This document shows positions 24,884 to 34,981 of a DNA stretch of 64,000 bases, piece by piece; position 1 is the first letter of the stretch, and each line of letters opens with the position of its first letter. Below the pieces are notes generated by a model. That model saw only the letters and a program-made list of their open reading frames with translations. It did not search any database and had not been told where the DNA came from. Origin of the DNA: Lacibacter cauensis (GTDB lineage Bacteria; Bacteroidota; Bacteroidia; Chitinophagales; Chitinophagaceae); contig NZ_VLLE01000002.1 of assembly GCF_007830055.1 (NCBI RefSeq), forward strand, positions 197,953-261,952. Reading direction: 5' to 3'. A program made the translations under genes and the position numbers.

Positions 24884-26041
24884 TTATTGTTTTTCTTTTA
24901 TGAAAAATTTAAACCAGGCATATCCGCAGATGATTGCAAGAACAGACGCTACCATAACGGCCATCTTACTGATATCCTGTGTGAAGGAATCCTTAAAAGC
25001 AAGCATTGAAATAAAAATACTCATGGTAAAGCCAATACCGGCGAGTAAACCCAGGCCAATCATGTGTTTCCAGTTAATGCCTTCGGCCAGCTGTCCGATC
25101 TTGAGTTTTACCAATAACCAACAGAAGAGCACAATACCTAACGGTTTACCCAATAATAAGCCCGCAATAATACCAATGCTCAACGAGTTCGTCATGTGTT
25201 CTGTAAAACCAAGTGGGATAACAATGGCTGTATTGGCTAATGCAAATATTGGTATGATGAGAAAGTTAACGTAGTTGTGCAACGCATGTTCGATGCCATC
25301 GAGTTTTTTAATAGGAATAGTAAAAGCAAAAAGTACACCTGCAATGGTTGCGTGTACACCGGAGTTGAAAAAGCAAAACCACAGAGCTGCACCCAACAGA
25401 AAATTCCAAAAACCAAATTTTACTTTCAAGCGTGTAAGCACTAACAGCAATGCAAAAATGCCCAGTCCGCCGAAGAGATAAACGAACTTGATAGTACTGG
25501 TATAAAAAATGGCAATGGCTACAATGGCACCGAGATCGTCGATAATGGCCAAGGCTGTAAGAAATATTTTCAATGCCAGTGGTACACGTCCGGATAAAAG
25601 CGAAGCAATGCCCAACGAAAATGCAATATCTGTTGCCATGGGTACACCCCAGCCGTTTGCAAATTCGGTTCCGCTGTTGAAAATTGTAAAGATCAATGCG
25701 GGCACCAGCATACCACCCACTGCACCTGCAACCGGTAAAATGGATTGTTTGATAGAGGCGAGTTCGCCGGTAACCATTTCCCGTTTGATTTCCATGCCCA
25801 CCTGGAAAAAGAAGATGGCCATCAATCCATCGTTGATCCAATGCAGTACCGTATGCGGCATGTATGCACCCAAATGCACTTCTGCATTCCAGAAGTTGAG
25901 ATAATATTCGCCAATAAATGTATTGCTGATTACTAATGAAACAACAGTACAAATAAGCAGCATGATGCCAACTGCACGACTGTCGTGAATAAATTCAAGT
26001 AAAGGCGAAATGAAGACTTTCTTTAAAAAACTAAACGGCAT
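24884..26041 (-). CDS. nhaA: Na+/H+ antiporter NhaA
   Basis: Electrogenic antiporter that expels Na+ in exchange for protons. 385 residues, 11-12 helices. Motifs: FFFQVGMEIKREMVTGEL near residue 75-95, the unwound-helix ATDIAFSLGIASLLS, and the ion-binding aspartate pair in ALAIIDDLGAIVAIAIFYT. Length and domain order are normal. A TATCTTTA -7-like box lies only a few bases before the ATG. Monocistronic. Confidence 0.96.
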   Translation of the reverse strand: MPFSFLKKVFISPLLEFIHDSRAVGIMLLICTVVSLVISNTFIGEYYLNFWNAEVHLGAYMPHTVLHWINDGLMAIFFFQVGMEIKREMVTGELASIKQSILPVAGAVGGMLVPALIFTIFNSGTEFANGWGVPMATDIAFSLGIASLLSGRVPLALKIFLTALAIIDDLGAIVAIAIFYTSTIKFVYLFGGLGIFALLLVLTRLKVKFGFWNFLLGAALWFCFFNSGVHATIAGVLFAFTIPIKKLDGIEHALHNYVNFLIIPIFALANTAIVIPLGFTEHMTNSLSIGIIAGLLLGKPLGIVLFCWLLVKLKIGQLAEGINWKHMIGLGLLAGIGFTMSIFISMLAFKDSFTQDISKMAVMVASVLAIICGYAWFKFFIKEKQ

Positions 26042-26071
26042 GCGTAAAGATAAGCAACGATGACGATAGAA

Positions 26072-26113
26072 GTCAGTCGTAAATCGTCAGTAGTGAGTCG
26101 TGAATCGTTAAAG
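26072..26113 (+). repeat. Heptad-periodic repeat, 6 units (GTCAGTC type)
   Basis: Six exact 7-nt units beginning GT (such as GTCAGTC, GTAAATC, GTGAGTC, GTGAATC). The last overlaps the 3' end of the OstA-like gene. Confidence 0.75.
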
Positions 26114-28009
26114 AAAAAGTTCCAGTTTATTCTTTGGCCGTTTACTTTCCAGCCATTTAAAATTGGGCAGTTTTTTTTGATTGGCAGGTAATTGGCGAAT
26201 GGGGTAGGTAATTCCTTTTACCGAACTGCTGTATTTTACTTTGTGCGGACTTCTTTTCTGGAAGAACATATCAATCATATCAGCAGTGGTACGGTTCATA
26301 CCAATATACGCACTGTCATCGTCCTGCGCATAGTAAATACTTTCTGCAGTACCTTTTGCGTTTACAAAATCCAGTTCACCATCTTTAAAATAACCATTGA
26401 TGGTGCGGCCTTTGATCTGGTTAAAGAACTCTGCATTTTCTTTTACACCCTGCACCAGCATCGCATTTTCAAACACGTACATGCGTTTGGGCTTTTTATT
26501 TTCGGTATAGATAAAAATGGTATCGCCTGTAACCTGGCTGCCTTTGCTCCATGCAATGGGATTGTGGAAAAGCTGGAAGATGCTGTCAACACCCGAGTAA
26601 AATAAACTGTCTGCAACTGCCTGTAACGAATCGTTAAAGATGCGCACATTTCTGAATGCAGTAATAAAACGCAACGTATCTGTTTCTGCCTTGCTTCGTT
26701 TGCGTTGTTGCAAGGTATCGGTTATTACAACAGCATTACTGTCTTTCGGCAATACCGTTGTTGAATCGTTGAGTGCCAGTGTTGGTTTTGTTTTTAAAGG
26801 CGGAGGTTTGTTGTCAACAATGCTGTCTTTTTTCAAGACTGGTTTTACCGTTACAATCGACGCTGTAACAGTATCTTTCACTACAACAGGAGCAATACTA
26901 TCGCTTACAGCAACATCCTGTTCCAACTTTTGTTGGGAGGAATCTCTGCTGATGAGCGAATCTACTTTCAGCACCTGTTTCCCTTTCACCGTATCAAATG
27001 CTTTTATATAACCATCTTTAAACTGTGCAAGATCTTTCATTAAGCCGGAGTAAATCGTATCGGCAGCAATGTAAACCGAGTCTTTATTCTGCACTACTAC
27101 CATCACCGGTTTTTCAGTTGCCAGGAAATTCTTTTTCTCTTTGTTAAAGAACACCCTGTTGCTAAAGAGGAGTGCACCTTGTGCGGTGTCTTTGTATTGT
27201 ACATTGCCTCTTGCTTCGCCGTAACCTGTTTTATCATCAAAGGCAAAATCATCGGCAATCATGGTGGATGTGCTGTCCTGCATGCGTGAACGGCTGCCGA
27301 ATTTTGCTTTCTTCAGTTTCAGATCGTAATAACCTTCTCTTGTATTGATAATGGAGTTGCCGCTTTTAATGGTCGTAGGAGCAATAAAGGTTGCCACCTG
27401 GCTGTTGGTGTTGTATAACAACGAATCGCTTGCCAGTGCAACTTCGGGATCGCTCATTTTTACATTGCCGATGAAGTACACATCTTTAATATCGGCATAA
27501 TAAAAACCCTGTTTGCTGTAGAGTGTTGTTTGTTTGCTTTCAATACGGCCACCGTCTTTGTACGAACCCACTTTGCCGTTCATGTCGTAATCCATTTCAT
27601 CGGTGTACAGTGTACTGTTACCGTCGCTCAGTTTTACTTTGTCCCGAAAGGTGGCGAGTTTTTTTGCGCCGTCGTATTGCAGGTATTGCGAATAAATATT
27701 GACCGAATCGGATTCGTTGATGTGTACGTTGCCGTAGGCCTGCATGTAATTCGTCTTCTCGTTGTAGACAACGCTGTCGGCAAAAAACTTTGTACCACCT
27801 TGCCAAACTTCAACATTGCCGCTCAGGATTTGCAGTTGTGTAACGGAGTCGACTGTTTTATAGTAAAACGTGTTTGTTTTTTTAATTTGAACCACACGCA
27901 CTGTATCGCTTGTTTGCGAAGGGCGGGGAGGTGCTGTTTTTTTTTGTGCTGAAACAGTATTCAACAACAACAGCAAAGAACAAAACAATAAACCAATTCG
28001 AACAAACAC
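26108..28009 (-). CDS. OstA/LptA-like periplasmic protein
   Basis: 633 residues: signal peptide (1-21), then two stretches of OstA/LptA beta-jellyroll repeats. The first (about 55-270) reads as recurring units such as LQILSGNVEVWQGGTKFFADSVVYNEK, AYGNVHINESDSVNIYSQYLQYD and FIGNVKMSDPEVALASDSLLYN. A Thr/Ser/Lys-rich linker follows and then a second OstA part from about 440. LptA bridges LPS from the inner membrane to LptD. The pairing with MlaD and the nearby lptD supports an LPS-transport role. It begins 14 nt after the MlaD gene. Confidence 0.85.
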   Translation of the reverse strand: MFVRIGLLFCSLLLLLNTVSAQKKTAPPRPSQTSDTVRVVQIKKTNTFYYKTVDSVTQLQILSGNVEVWQGGTKFFADSVVYNEKTNYMQAYGNVHINESDSVNIYSQYLQYDGAKKLATFRDKVKLSDGNSTLYTDEMDYDMNGKVGSYKDGGRIESKQTTLYSKQGFYYADIKDVYFIGNVKMSDPEVALASDSLLYNTNSQVATFIAPTTIKSGNSIINTREGYYDLKLKKAKFGSRSRMQDSTSTMIADDFAFDDKTGYGEARGNVQYKDTAQGALLFSNRVFFNKEKKNFLATEKPVMVVVQNKDSVYIAADTIYSGLMKDLAQFKDGYIKAFDTVKGKQVLKVDSLISRDSSQQKLEQDVAVSDSIAPVVVKDTVTASIVTVKPVLKKDSIVDNKPPPLKTKPTLALNDSTTVLPKDSNAVVITDTLQQRKRSKAETDTLRFITAFRNVRIFNDSLQAVADSLFYSGVDSIFQLFHNPIAWSKGSQVTGDTIFIYTENKKPKRMYVFENAMLVQGVKENAEFFNQIKGRTINGYFKDGELDFVNAKGTAESIYYAQDDDSAYIGMNRTTADMIDMFFQKRSPHKVKYSSSVKGITYPIRQLPANQKKLPNFKWLESKRPKNKLELFL

Positions 28010-28022
28010 GTATTTCCTGATT

Positions 28023-29006
28023 TTATTTTTGATTCACACTATCAGCCAACGGCGCTTTCAGTGGTTCTGTTTTATCTTTCTTGCCAAATACAGAGAAGCT
28101 TACATAACGTTTCGGATGTGTTTTGAAATCATCCAGTAGAATGTTGAGGCTTCTGCTGGTATTCTGCAGGTTGTTGTACAGTTTCGGATCATTGATCAAC
28201 AATCCAAGTGAACCTTCGCCTTTATTGGCTTTCTGCAAAATTCCCTGTAATTGTGTGATGGTGTTGTTAAGGTTGGCCACTGTTTCTTTCAATTGTAACT
28301 CCGTTAACTTTTGCGAAGTATTCTTAAGATTCTCAATGGTTGAATTCAGTTTTTCGTTGTTGGTATTGAGGTTGGTGGTAAAGGTTTCTACATTATTTAA
28401 TGTTTTAGCCAGTGCACCGTTTTTACTGTTCATTAACACCGATAAATTATCGGATGTGGTTTTTAAATTGGCAATGGTATGTTTCAGGTTGGCTTTTGTA
28501 TCGGCATCGAACATACTGTTTACATTACCCAACACCAGCTTTAATGAATCAACCGCCTGCTTAATGTTGGCCATTACCGGATCAACACTGGTCATGATCT
28601 TGGATAAGATATCGGGGTTGCTGCTGCTGAGCACTGTATCGCCTTTGGCAAGAAAGCCGGGGCCTTCGCCGGGAATAATTGAAATGGAAGCGTTGCCGGT
28701 GAGACTGCTGTTGATAACAGCAACCGAATTCTTCGGAATGTTTACATCTTCCAGCAGATTAATGGTTACAATTACTTCGCTCACATTTTTATCGAGAGCG
28801 CTTATCTTATATACATTACCGATGCGGAAGCCTTTAATTTTTACCAGATTCGCTACTTCCAGCGATCCTGCATCGGGAAAGCGGGCATAAAGCACATTCG
28901 ATTTTTTTAAAATCGTTTTGCCTTTGAGAAAATTAAAACCCAGTATAAGAAGGGTAACGGCTATAACAGTTAAGGCGCCTACTTTGGTTTCGTTTGAAAC
29001 TTTCAT
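28023..29006 (-). CDS. MCE/MlaD family lipid-transport protein
   Basis: 327 residues. One N-terminal membrane helix (VGALTVIAVTLLILGFNFL), one MCE domain (about 35-120, KGKTILKKSNVLYARFPDAGSLEVANLVKIKGFRIGNVYKI in outline), and a long helical or coiled region rich in LKNTSQKLTEL-type repeats ending in a Pro-rich tail. It is the substrate-binding part of an ABC importer for phospholipids; no ATPase or permease is adjacent. I start at the ATG at 29006. A minus-strand TATTTTTG near 29053-29046 is a likely -7 box. Confidence 0.88.
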   Translation of the reverse strand: MKVSNETKVGALTVIAVTLLILGFNFLKGKTILKKSNVLYARFPDAGSLEVANLVKIKGFRIGNVYKISALDKNVSEVIVTINLLEDVNIPKNSVAVINSSLTGNASISIIPGEGPGFLAKGDTVLSSSNPDILSKIMTSVDPVMANIKQAVDSLKLVLGNVNSMFDADTKANLKHTIANLKTTSDNLSVLMNSKNGALAKTLNNVETFTTNLNTNNEKLNSTIENLKNTSQKLTELQLKETVANLNNTITQLQGILQKANKGEGSLGLLINDPKLYNNLQNTSRSLNILLDDFKTHPKRYVSFSVFGKKDKTEPLKAPLADSVNQK

Positions 29007-29087
29007 GTGTTGGTGAAGGGAAGCGGTTGAAATTTCCCTTGGGGTCAAAAATAAGGAATGTTTATGCGCTGCAAGCTGCGAAACGAA

Positions 29088-29113
29088 AAACGGCTGTTAA
29101 AAAACAGCCGTTT
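29088..29113 (-). terminator. Intrinsic terminator of the amidase gene
   Basis: 11-bp perfect stem (29088-29098 with 29103-29113), A4 loop. The arms begin and end in AAA/TTT so it can act on both strands; on the minus strand it follows the amidase stop by 5 nt. Confidence 0.85.
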
Positions 29114-29118
29114 ACCAA

Positions 29119-30081
29119 TTATTTACGTTTATTTTCTGCTGCATTTTGCACAACCGGTTTTTCTACCAGGTCTTTGTAGCGTTTAATGGAGCGTGTTATA
29201 CTGCCGGCCATTTGTTGCTGGCCTTCGGTACTCAGCAAATAAGCTTCTTCATCTCTGTTCGAAAGAAAGCCCAACTCAATTAAGATACTCGGCATTGCTG
29301 TTGCCTGTAACACCCAAATACCTTTCTGGCGTTGCTTTACACCACGGCTAAAACGGCCAACCCCGGTAAACTCTTCTTCTACAATGGTTGCCAGTTTAAC
29401 ACTGCTGGCGAAGAACTGTTTGGTCCATAAGGCTACCTGTTGCTTCACAATAGGATCGTTGATGTTGATATTAAATGCAGTACTATCGTCTTTTTCGTTT
29501 TGAAACACATCACCGTTTTCCAGCAGAATATCTTCTTTATCGTCTTGCTTATGCGCCGCAAACACGTAGGTTTCGGTACCGTTGGCAGGGTTGGGGTGAT
29601 AGTAGGTTTTATATACAGGAACTGTACGGGTCTTTTTAATTTTCTTTTTGCCCTTTCCTCTTACATAATAGGTTTCGGTACGGGAGCCTTCACGTCTTAC
29701 TTCACGCAGGTTGGGTGCAAAGTTGCAGTGGATGGAAACGAAGAGATTGCCTTTATTTTCGTTGGCAAAGTTGGCACGTTCACGCAAACCGATAAAGAAA
29801 GGAGTAGGGCGTGTTTCGAGTACCTGCACTTCAGGCATTACACGCTTGAGTTCTTCCACCACTTTTTTCGCTACTTCGTACGAAATCACATCTTCCTGGC
29901 TGTTGGCGCCGTGTGTACCATCGGGGCTGCTCATACTGCCTTTAAAACCATGACCTGCATCGATAATGATTGTTTTGATTTTTGCCACACCTGCGTGCGC
30001 ATTTCTTTTACTGGTAAAAGAAACAGCAACCAATCCTAACATAATGAACGAAGCAATTCCGGGTAGCCAGTTTTTCTTCAT
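29119..30081 (-). CDS. N-acetylmuramoyl-L-alanine amidase
   Basis: Zinc amidase of the AmiC/Amidase_3 family that cleaves the bond between glycan and stem peptide of peptidoglycan. 320 residues: N-terminal membrane anchor or signal (7-25), then Amidase_3. Motifs: IIIDAGHGFKG (zinc His), SIHCNFAP (second His), and the C-terminal ILIELGFLSNRDEE with the catalytic Glu. An insert of about 60 residues (TETYYVRGKGKKK to DVFQNEKDD) breaks the fold between the second His and the C-terminal motif. Start chosen at 30081. Divergent from lptD. Confidence 0.92.
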   Translation of the reverse strand: MKKNWLPGIASFIMLGLVAVSFTSKRNAHAGVAKIKTIIIDAGHGFKGSMSSPDGTHGANSQEDVISYEVAKKVVEELKRVMPEVQVLETRPTPFFIGLRERANFANENKGNLFVSIHCNFAPNLREVRREGSRTETYYVRGKGKKKIKKTRTVPVYKTYYHPNPANGTETYVFAAHKQDDKEDILLENGDVFQNEKDDSTAFNININDPIVKQQVALWTKQFFASSVKLATIVEEEFTGVGRFSRGVKQRQKGIWVLQATAMPSILIELGFLSNRDEEAYLLSTEGQQQMAGSITRSIKRYKDLVEKPVVQNAAENKRK

Positions 30082-30148
30082 GATTTGAATTCTTTTTATG
30101 GGTTCGTCATTAAAAACAACATTCACAGTTCGTTAATGCAAATGTGGT

Positions 30149-30156
30149 TATTTTTG
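30149..30156 (+). promoter_or_regulatory. -7 promoter box of lptD
   Basis: TATTTTTG followed by CCGCC, 12 nt before the ATG. Same extended form as other boxes in the window. Confidence 0.6.
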
Positions 30157-30168
30157 CCGCCATAGCAT

Positions 30169-32970
30169 ATGTATAAGCGCTGTAAAGTTAACTATAAATC
30201 TGTTTTATTTGCTGCATTAACCCTGTTGTTACTGTATGGCTTAACGGTTGAAGGCCGAAGCGCATTTCGTGTGCAGGACTATTTTCTGCAAGCTTTAACA
30301 ATTTCCGGCAACGAATCATCTGCGGCAACAGCAACAAAAAAAGCAGCAGCTGTTGAAGGAAAGACGTTGCGTACAAAGCAACAGTCCATAAACGTTCTGT
30401 TAAATGATACGGTTCCGAAAACCAATGATACCTTACCTGTTGTCGATTCTTTACGCAAAAAAGATTCACTCGTAACTAAGGTTGATACATTTGATTTGAA
30501 GTTATCGAAAGATACCATTGATGCGCCGGTTGAATTTGAAGCAGAAGATTCGATGGTATTGGATATTCCCAACAAACAGATTTACCTGTACAACAAAGCT
30601 TCGGTAAAGTTCAAAGATGTATCGCTCGATGCATCGGTTATCCGGCTCGATCAGCCAACACAACTGTTAACAGCTTATTCAACCAAAGACTCTGCCGGTA
30701 AGCGTGTTGGTGTGCCTGCCTTTAAACAGGCAGAGAGTGCATTTACTTCCGATACCATTCGTTACAATTTTAAAACACAACGGGGTTTAACCATTGGCAC
30801 CTATACACAGGAAGGGGAGATGTTTATCTACGGTGAAAAAGTAAAACGCATCAGCCCCACAGTTTTCTTTGCAGAGAAAGCAAGGTTTACTGTTTGTAAT
30901 TACGATACGCCACACTTTGCATTCAAAGCAAAAAAGGTAAAGTTCATCAGTAATAATATTGCTGTTACCGGATCGGTAAGACCTGAAGTGGAGAACATAC
31001 CTATACCAATTGGTTTGCCATTCGGTATCTTCCCGATGAAGCAGGGCAGAAGAACAGGTTTACTTCCACCGCAACCTGTAGCCAACGACCAGTTGGGTTT
31101 TGGTTTAGAGGGGTTGGGTTATTATAAAACAATCGGCGAATATTGGGATGCTACTATCCGTGCCAACATCTACTCTTACGGATCGTATAATTTATTTCTA
31201 TCGCCCCAGTACCGTAAGCGTTACCGTTACAGCGGCGGGTTTAACCTGAGTTATATGAATAATAAAATCGGGTTTAAAGGCGATCCCGATTACCGTCCGC
31301 CAAGCCGCAACTTTTCCATACAATGGAATCATGCCTTAGACGGAAAAGCAAGACCCGGTCAAACGTTCAGTGCCAACGTAAACGTTGCAACGAGTCTGTT
31401 CAACCGCTTTTTCCCGAGTAATGCGGTGCAAAACTTTAATAACACACTTACATCGTCTATTGCTTATCAACGCAGCTGGGCAGGTAAACCATTTAACTTA
31501 ACGGTTAGTGCCAATCATAACCAGAACACCAACACCAAACTCTTTAATGTAAACCTGCCCGATGTTGGTTTTACGATGAACACCATTTATCCGTTCCAGA
31601 AAAAAGAAATGGTGGGTGCTCCCAAATGGTACGAGAAGCTGGGTGTGGCTTACAATGGTACATTCAAGAATCAGTTTTCGTTTTACGATACAGCATTCAG
31701 TTTACGACAACTCATCGATACATTTCAATGGGGAGCAAGGCATAGTGTACCCATTCAGTTATCGTTACCGCAGTTGGGTCCTTTGCAGGTTGGTCCCGCC
31801 ATCAGTTTCGATGAAACCTGGTATGCACAGGAGTTTTTCCGTAAGTGGAACCCTGCTACAAAGAAACTTGATACTATTGTGAACAAAGGTTTTTATGCGG
31901 CCAGACAAATGAGTTTTGGTCTCAATTTCAGCACCGCTTTGTTTGGTACGCTGAATTTTAAAAACAAGAACAGCAATGTAAAAGCACTGCGTCATGTTGT
32001 ACGTCCTACACTTGGTTTAAGTTACCGGCCGAATATGGCAAGGGATCAATGGTATACCGAACAGGTTGATTCAACCGGACGTACTTACCGTTTTAATAAG
32101 TTTGATGGTTCGTTGTATGGTGGTTTAGCTGAGGGGCAATCGGGCTTTATCAGTTTTACGCTCGACAATAACCTGGAGATGAAAGTGCGGGATAAAAAAG
32201 ATACCTCGGAATCTGCAACCAAAAAAGTTAGGCTGATTGATGGTTTCGGTTTATCGACGGGTTATAATATGCTGGCCGATTCGTTTCCGCTGAGTGATTT
32301 TAATTTATACCTGCGCAGTAACCTGTTTGAAAAAATCAGTTTAACAGCGGGTGCGAATGTTACGCCTTACCAACTCGATAAAACAACGGGTTTCCGGAAA
32401 CAATTGTACACCTGGCAGGGAGGCGATAAGTTTTCGTTAGGCCGTTTTACCAGTGGTTTTGTTTCGGTAAGTACACAGTTTAAGAGCAAGCCGAAAGATG
32501 AGAAGAAAGAAAAAGAGAAACAGGAAATTGAAAAGAACAGACGCAACAATGGTACTTACGATGAGCAAAGCAGAGAGCTCAATGCCATCCGCCGGAACCC
32601 TAATGAGTTTGTTGATTTTAATATTCCCTGGAGTTTGAACCTGTCGTATTCGTTGAACTTTACACGGCAGCTGAAACGGGATTATTCGGGTTTTGAAACC
32701 GTGCTTGCACAGTCTATTAACTTCAACGGCGATTTTAATTTAACGGAGAAGTGGAAAATGCAGGGTAGTGGTACCTTCGATATTCAAACAAGAAAGCTGC
32801 AATACTTTACAACATCTATTTCAAGAGATCTGCATTGCTGGCAATTATCCATTAACGTAACACCGATTGGTATTTACCGTTCGTTCAGCATCAGCATTAA
32901 TCCCAAATCGGCATTGTTGCGTGATCTGCGGATTAACCGTTCACGCTTCTTTTACAATTTACCACAGTAA
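30169..32970 (+). CDS. lptD: LptD-like LPS assembly outer-membrane protein
   Basis: Outer-membrane barrel that inserts LPS into the outer leaflet. 933 residues: N-terminal membrane/signal segment (about 10-25), low-complexity Lys/Thr/Asp region (50-130), an OstA-like N-domain (about 140-290: LDIPNKQIYLYNKASVKFKD to FAFKAKKVKFISN), then a large LptD barrel (from PIPIGLPFGIFPMKQGRRTGLLPP to the end). The IPIP..PFGIFP motif is conserved in Bacteroidota LptD. It is divergent from the amidase; the OstA-like/MlaD operon lies on the far side. Its stop abuts that of plsC. Confidence 0.88.
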   Translation: MYKRCKVNYKSVLFAALTLLLLYGLTVEGRSAFRVQDYFLQALTISGNESSAATATKKAAAVEGKTLRTKQQSINVLLNDTVPKTNDTLPVVDSLRKKDSLVTKVDTFDLKLSKDTIDAPVEFEAEDSMVLDIPNKQIYLYNKASVKFKDVSLDASVIRLDQPTQLLTAYSTKDSAGKRVGVPAFKQAESAFTSDTIRYNFKTQRGLTIGTYTQEGEMFIYGEKVKRISPTVFFAEKARFTVCNYDTPHFAFKAKKVKFISNNIAVTGSVRPEVENIPIPIGLPFGIFPMKQGRRTGLLPPQPVANDQLGFGLEGLGYYKTIGEYWDATIRANIYSYGSYNLFLSPQYRKRYRYSGGFNLSYMNNKIGFKGDPDYRPPSRNFSIQWNHALDGKARPGQTFSANVNVATSLFNRFFPSNAVQNFNNTLTSSIAYQRSWAGKPFNLTVSANHNQNTNTKLFNVNLPDVGFTMNTIYPFQKKEMVGAPKWYEKLGVAYNGTFKNQFSFYDTAFSLRQLIDTFQWGARHSVPIQLSLPQLGPLQVGPAISFDETWYAQEFFRKWNPATKKLDTIVNKGFYAARQMSFGLNFSTALFGTLNFKNKNSNVKALRHVVRPTLGLSYRPNMARDQWYTEQVDSTGRTYRFNKFDGSLYGGLAEGQSGFISFTLDNNLEMKVRDKKDTSESATKKVRLIDGFGLSTGYNMLADSFPLSDFNLYLRSNLFEKISLTAGANVTPYQLDKTTGFRKQLYTWQGGDKFSLGRFTSGFVSVSTQFKSKPKDEKKEKEKQEIEKNRRNNGTYDEQSRELNAIRRNPNEFVDFNIPWSLNLSYSLNFTRQLKRDYSGFETVLAQSINFNGDFNLTEKWKMQGSGTFDIQTRKLQYFTTSISRDLHCWQLSINVTPIGIYRSFSISINPKSALLRDLRINRSRFFYNLPQ

Positions 32971-33714
32971 TCAGGCATTGGTTTCGTAATACTGCCACAT
33001 GCTGTTGAAGATGGTTTCTTTCAGTTGCTTTACATCTGTCATCTGTAATCCTTCTGTTGTAACGGGATCGAGAAAATGCATTTCAATTGTTGATGGCCAG
33101 AAGTAAAACGCTTTGTGCTGCGGCAATACTTTTTTAGTGTTGAACAACACGGCGGGAATTACCGGTTTGCCTGTTTCAATAGCCAGTCGGAAAGCTCCGT
33201 CTTTAAATTCTTTTAAGGGCTTGTTAGTTTTATTGCGTGTGCCCTCGGGATAAATACACATGTGCAGTCCCATTTCCAGTACACGCTTCATATAAGTATA
33301 ACTTTTTAACCTGCTTTCTTCGCTCTTGCGATCAACGAGTACACTGCCTCTTTTATAAATAAGACCAAAGAGCGGAATACGAGCCATCTCAATTTTAGCA
33401 ATGGTTTTATTGCCGCCCGGAATACCCGGCGATGTTACCGGCACATCCATGAACGAATTGTGGTTGCAAACCACCACGTAGTTCTCGCCTTTGGCAAATT
33501 TTTCCCTGCCTTTTATGATCAGACGAATACCTGCAAGCGGCAGCCATACGGCCATCCATATTCTGGAGAGGCGGATAAAAAGAATAGTGCGTTTGGGTTC
33601 GGACCAAAAACCAAGAAAAGCGGTTGGTATCAACACAATCAGCATCGTGGCAATAAACGTAAGCATTGCCCATGCTGCAAAAAATCGACCGAGTATGTTC
33701 TTAAGTAGTTGCAT
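32971..33714 (-). CDS. plsC: 1-acyl-sn-glycerol-3-phosphate acyltransferase (PlsC family)
   Basis: Acylates lysophosphatidate to phosphatidate. 247 residues with an N-terminal membrane segment (about 12-38), catalytic H85-x4-D90 in NHNSFMD, glycerol-phosphate-binding YPEGTRNKT (155-163), and PVIPAVLFN as the last block. The start overlaps the ung stop by one base (TAATG on the minus strand), so ung and plsC are co-transcribed and translationally coupled. Confidence 0.93.
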   Translation of the reverse strand: MQLLKNILGRFFAAWAMLTFIATMLIVLIPTAFLGFWSEPKRTILFIRLSRIWMAVWLPLAGIRLIIKGREKFAKGENYVVVCNHNSFMDVPVTSPGIPGGNKTIAKIEMARIPLFGLIYKRGSVLVDRKSEESRLKSYTYMKRVLEMGLHMCIYPEGTRNKTNKPLKEFKDGAFRLAIETGKPVIPAVLFNTKKVLPQHKAFYFWPSTIEMHFLDPVTTEGLQMTDVKQLKETIFNSMWQYYETNA

Positions 33715-34391
33715 TATGGTAGTTTCCAGTCAATGGGTTCAAGTCCTTGTTGTAACAGCAGTTCGTTTGTTTTTGAAAAATGTTTGCAGCCAAAAAATCC
33801 ATTGTAAGCGCTGAGGGGCGATGGATGCGCCGCTTTGAGCACAAAGTGTTTGGTTTCATCAATGAGGCTTTGCTTTTCCTGTGCAAATTTGCCCCACAGC
33901 AAAAACACAACCCCTTTTTTATCGTCGGAAATTTTGCGGATTACAGCATTGGTAAAATTTTCCCAGCCAATTTTCGAATGGCTGGCAGCTTCGTTTGCCC
34001 GCACAGTTAAAAACGCATTCAGCAACAACACACCCTGCTGTGCCCATTTGGTTAGATTGCCATAATTGGGGGGCATGCCAACACCTATATCACTTTCAAT
34101 TTCTTTGTAAATATTTACCAGCGAGGGTGGGGGCTGTACGCCATCCTGCACCGAAAAGCACAAACCATGCGCCTGGCCTGCACCATGATAAGGATCCTGT
34201 CCCAGGATAACCACTTTTACGTTGGGAAACGGTGTTTGTGCAAATGCATTAAATATAAGTGGCCCGGGCGGATAAATGGTTTTACCCTGAATGCGTTCTG
34301 TTTTCAGAAAGGCAACGATCTGTTGAAAGTAGGCTTTTGTAAACTCCTGCTTCAGTTCATTTTTCCAGCTTTCTTCTATTTGAACATCCAT
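33714..34391 (-). CDS. ung: Uracil-DNA glycosylase
   Basis: Family 1 UDG, removes uracil from DNA. 225 residues. Motifs: water-activating [29 protein letters not shown], and the [21 protein letters not shown]-intercalating loop. Start: the ATG of MDVQIEESW at 34391; an upstream TTG start overlaps the tRNA promoter region. It heads a two-gene unit with plsC. Confidence 0.96.
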   Translation of the reverse strand: MDVQIEESWKNELKQEFTKAYFQQIVAFLKTERIQGKTIYPPGPLIFNAFAQTPFPNVKVVILGQDPYHGAGQAHGLCFSVQDGVQPPPSLVNIYKEIESDIGVGMPPNYGNLTKWAQQGVLLLNAFLTVRANEAASHSKIGWENFTNAVIRKISDDKKGVVFLLWGKFAQEKQSLIDETKHFVLKAAHPSPLSAYNGFFGCKHFSKTNELLLQQGLEPIDWKLP

Positions 34392-34401
34392 GCACAATAC
34401 G

Positions 34402-34433
34402 TTTGGATGCAATGGTACTAAAAATTATCTTTG
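34402..34433 (+). promoter_or_regulatory. Promoter of tRNA-Arg
   Basis: TTTG at 34402-34405 (-33) and TATCTTTG at 34426-34433 (-7), 20 nt apart: the full Bacteroidota vegetative promoter, followed by CTGCC. The tRNA starts 20 nt downstream. Confidence 0.85.
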
Positions 34434-34453
34434 CTGCCTCTTAATCGAAAGCT

Positions 34454-34527
<74 letters not shown>

Positions 34528-34531
34528 CACG

Positions 34532-34560
34532 CAAAGCCGCTTTACAGCGGCTTTGTTATT
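34532..34560 (+). terminator. Intrinsic terminator of tRNA-Arg
   Basis: 10-bp perfect stem (34532-34541 with 34546-34555), TTAC loop, then TTATTTT. It follows the tRNA by 4 nt. Confidence 0.88.
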
Positions 34561-34981
34561 TTAAGGCACTTCTGCAGCCATTAAATTCAGTTTGGCAGTC
34601 ATGATTTCAGTATACCTGCAGCAGCAGTTTTTTTGACGGCCCTCTTCTATACTGAGATTGAGTAAGTGTTTGCATTTAATATTTTGTTCGTGCAGTAATT
34701 ATTTTGCTTTTTTTTCTGAATCAGACAAAAAACAGACAATCTATTTTGCAATTACCTGCCACAATACTTCTATATTTAGTTGCCCGTTTTTAAATCCAGC
34801 TTCTGTAAGAAGAACAATTCGTACCAATCTCCTTCGCAAAACTCCGCTACCGCTTTCAACTCACCGAACAAGCTTTCGTTTTATTTGTAATAACAAAGCA
34901 CAGCAACCAATACTTCTGAAAGAACCGTAACATAACGCTTGAAACAGCATCTCTCATTGCTTATATAAAAAAAGAGAAAAA
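34561..34981. other. 421-base intergenic region
   Basis: No credible gene: the longest open frame (34658-34930) has no family signal, no start context and biased composition. AT-rich with runs of T; a promoter for the following barrel-protein gene is expected but not clearly recognised (TATATTTAG near 34770 is weak). Confidence 0.5.

Noticed and set aside
34658-34930. 90-codon frame after tRNA-Arg
   Set aside because: Low-complexity AT-rich DNA, no homology or start signal; kept as intergenic.
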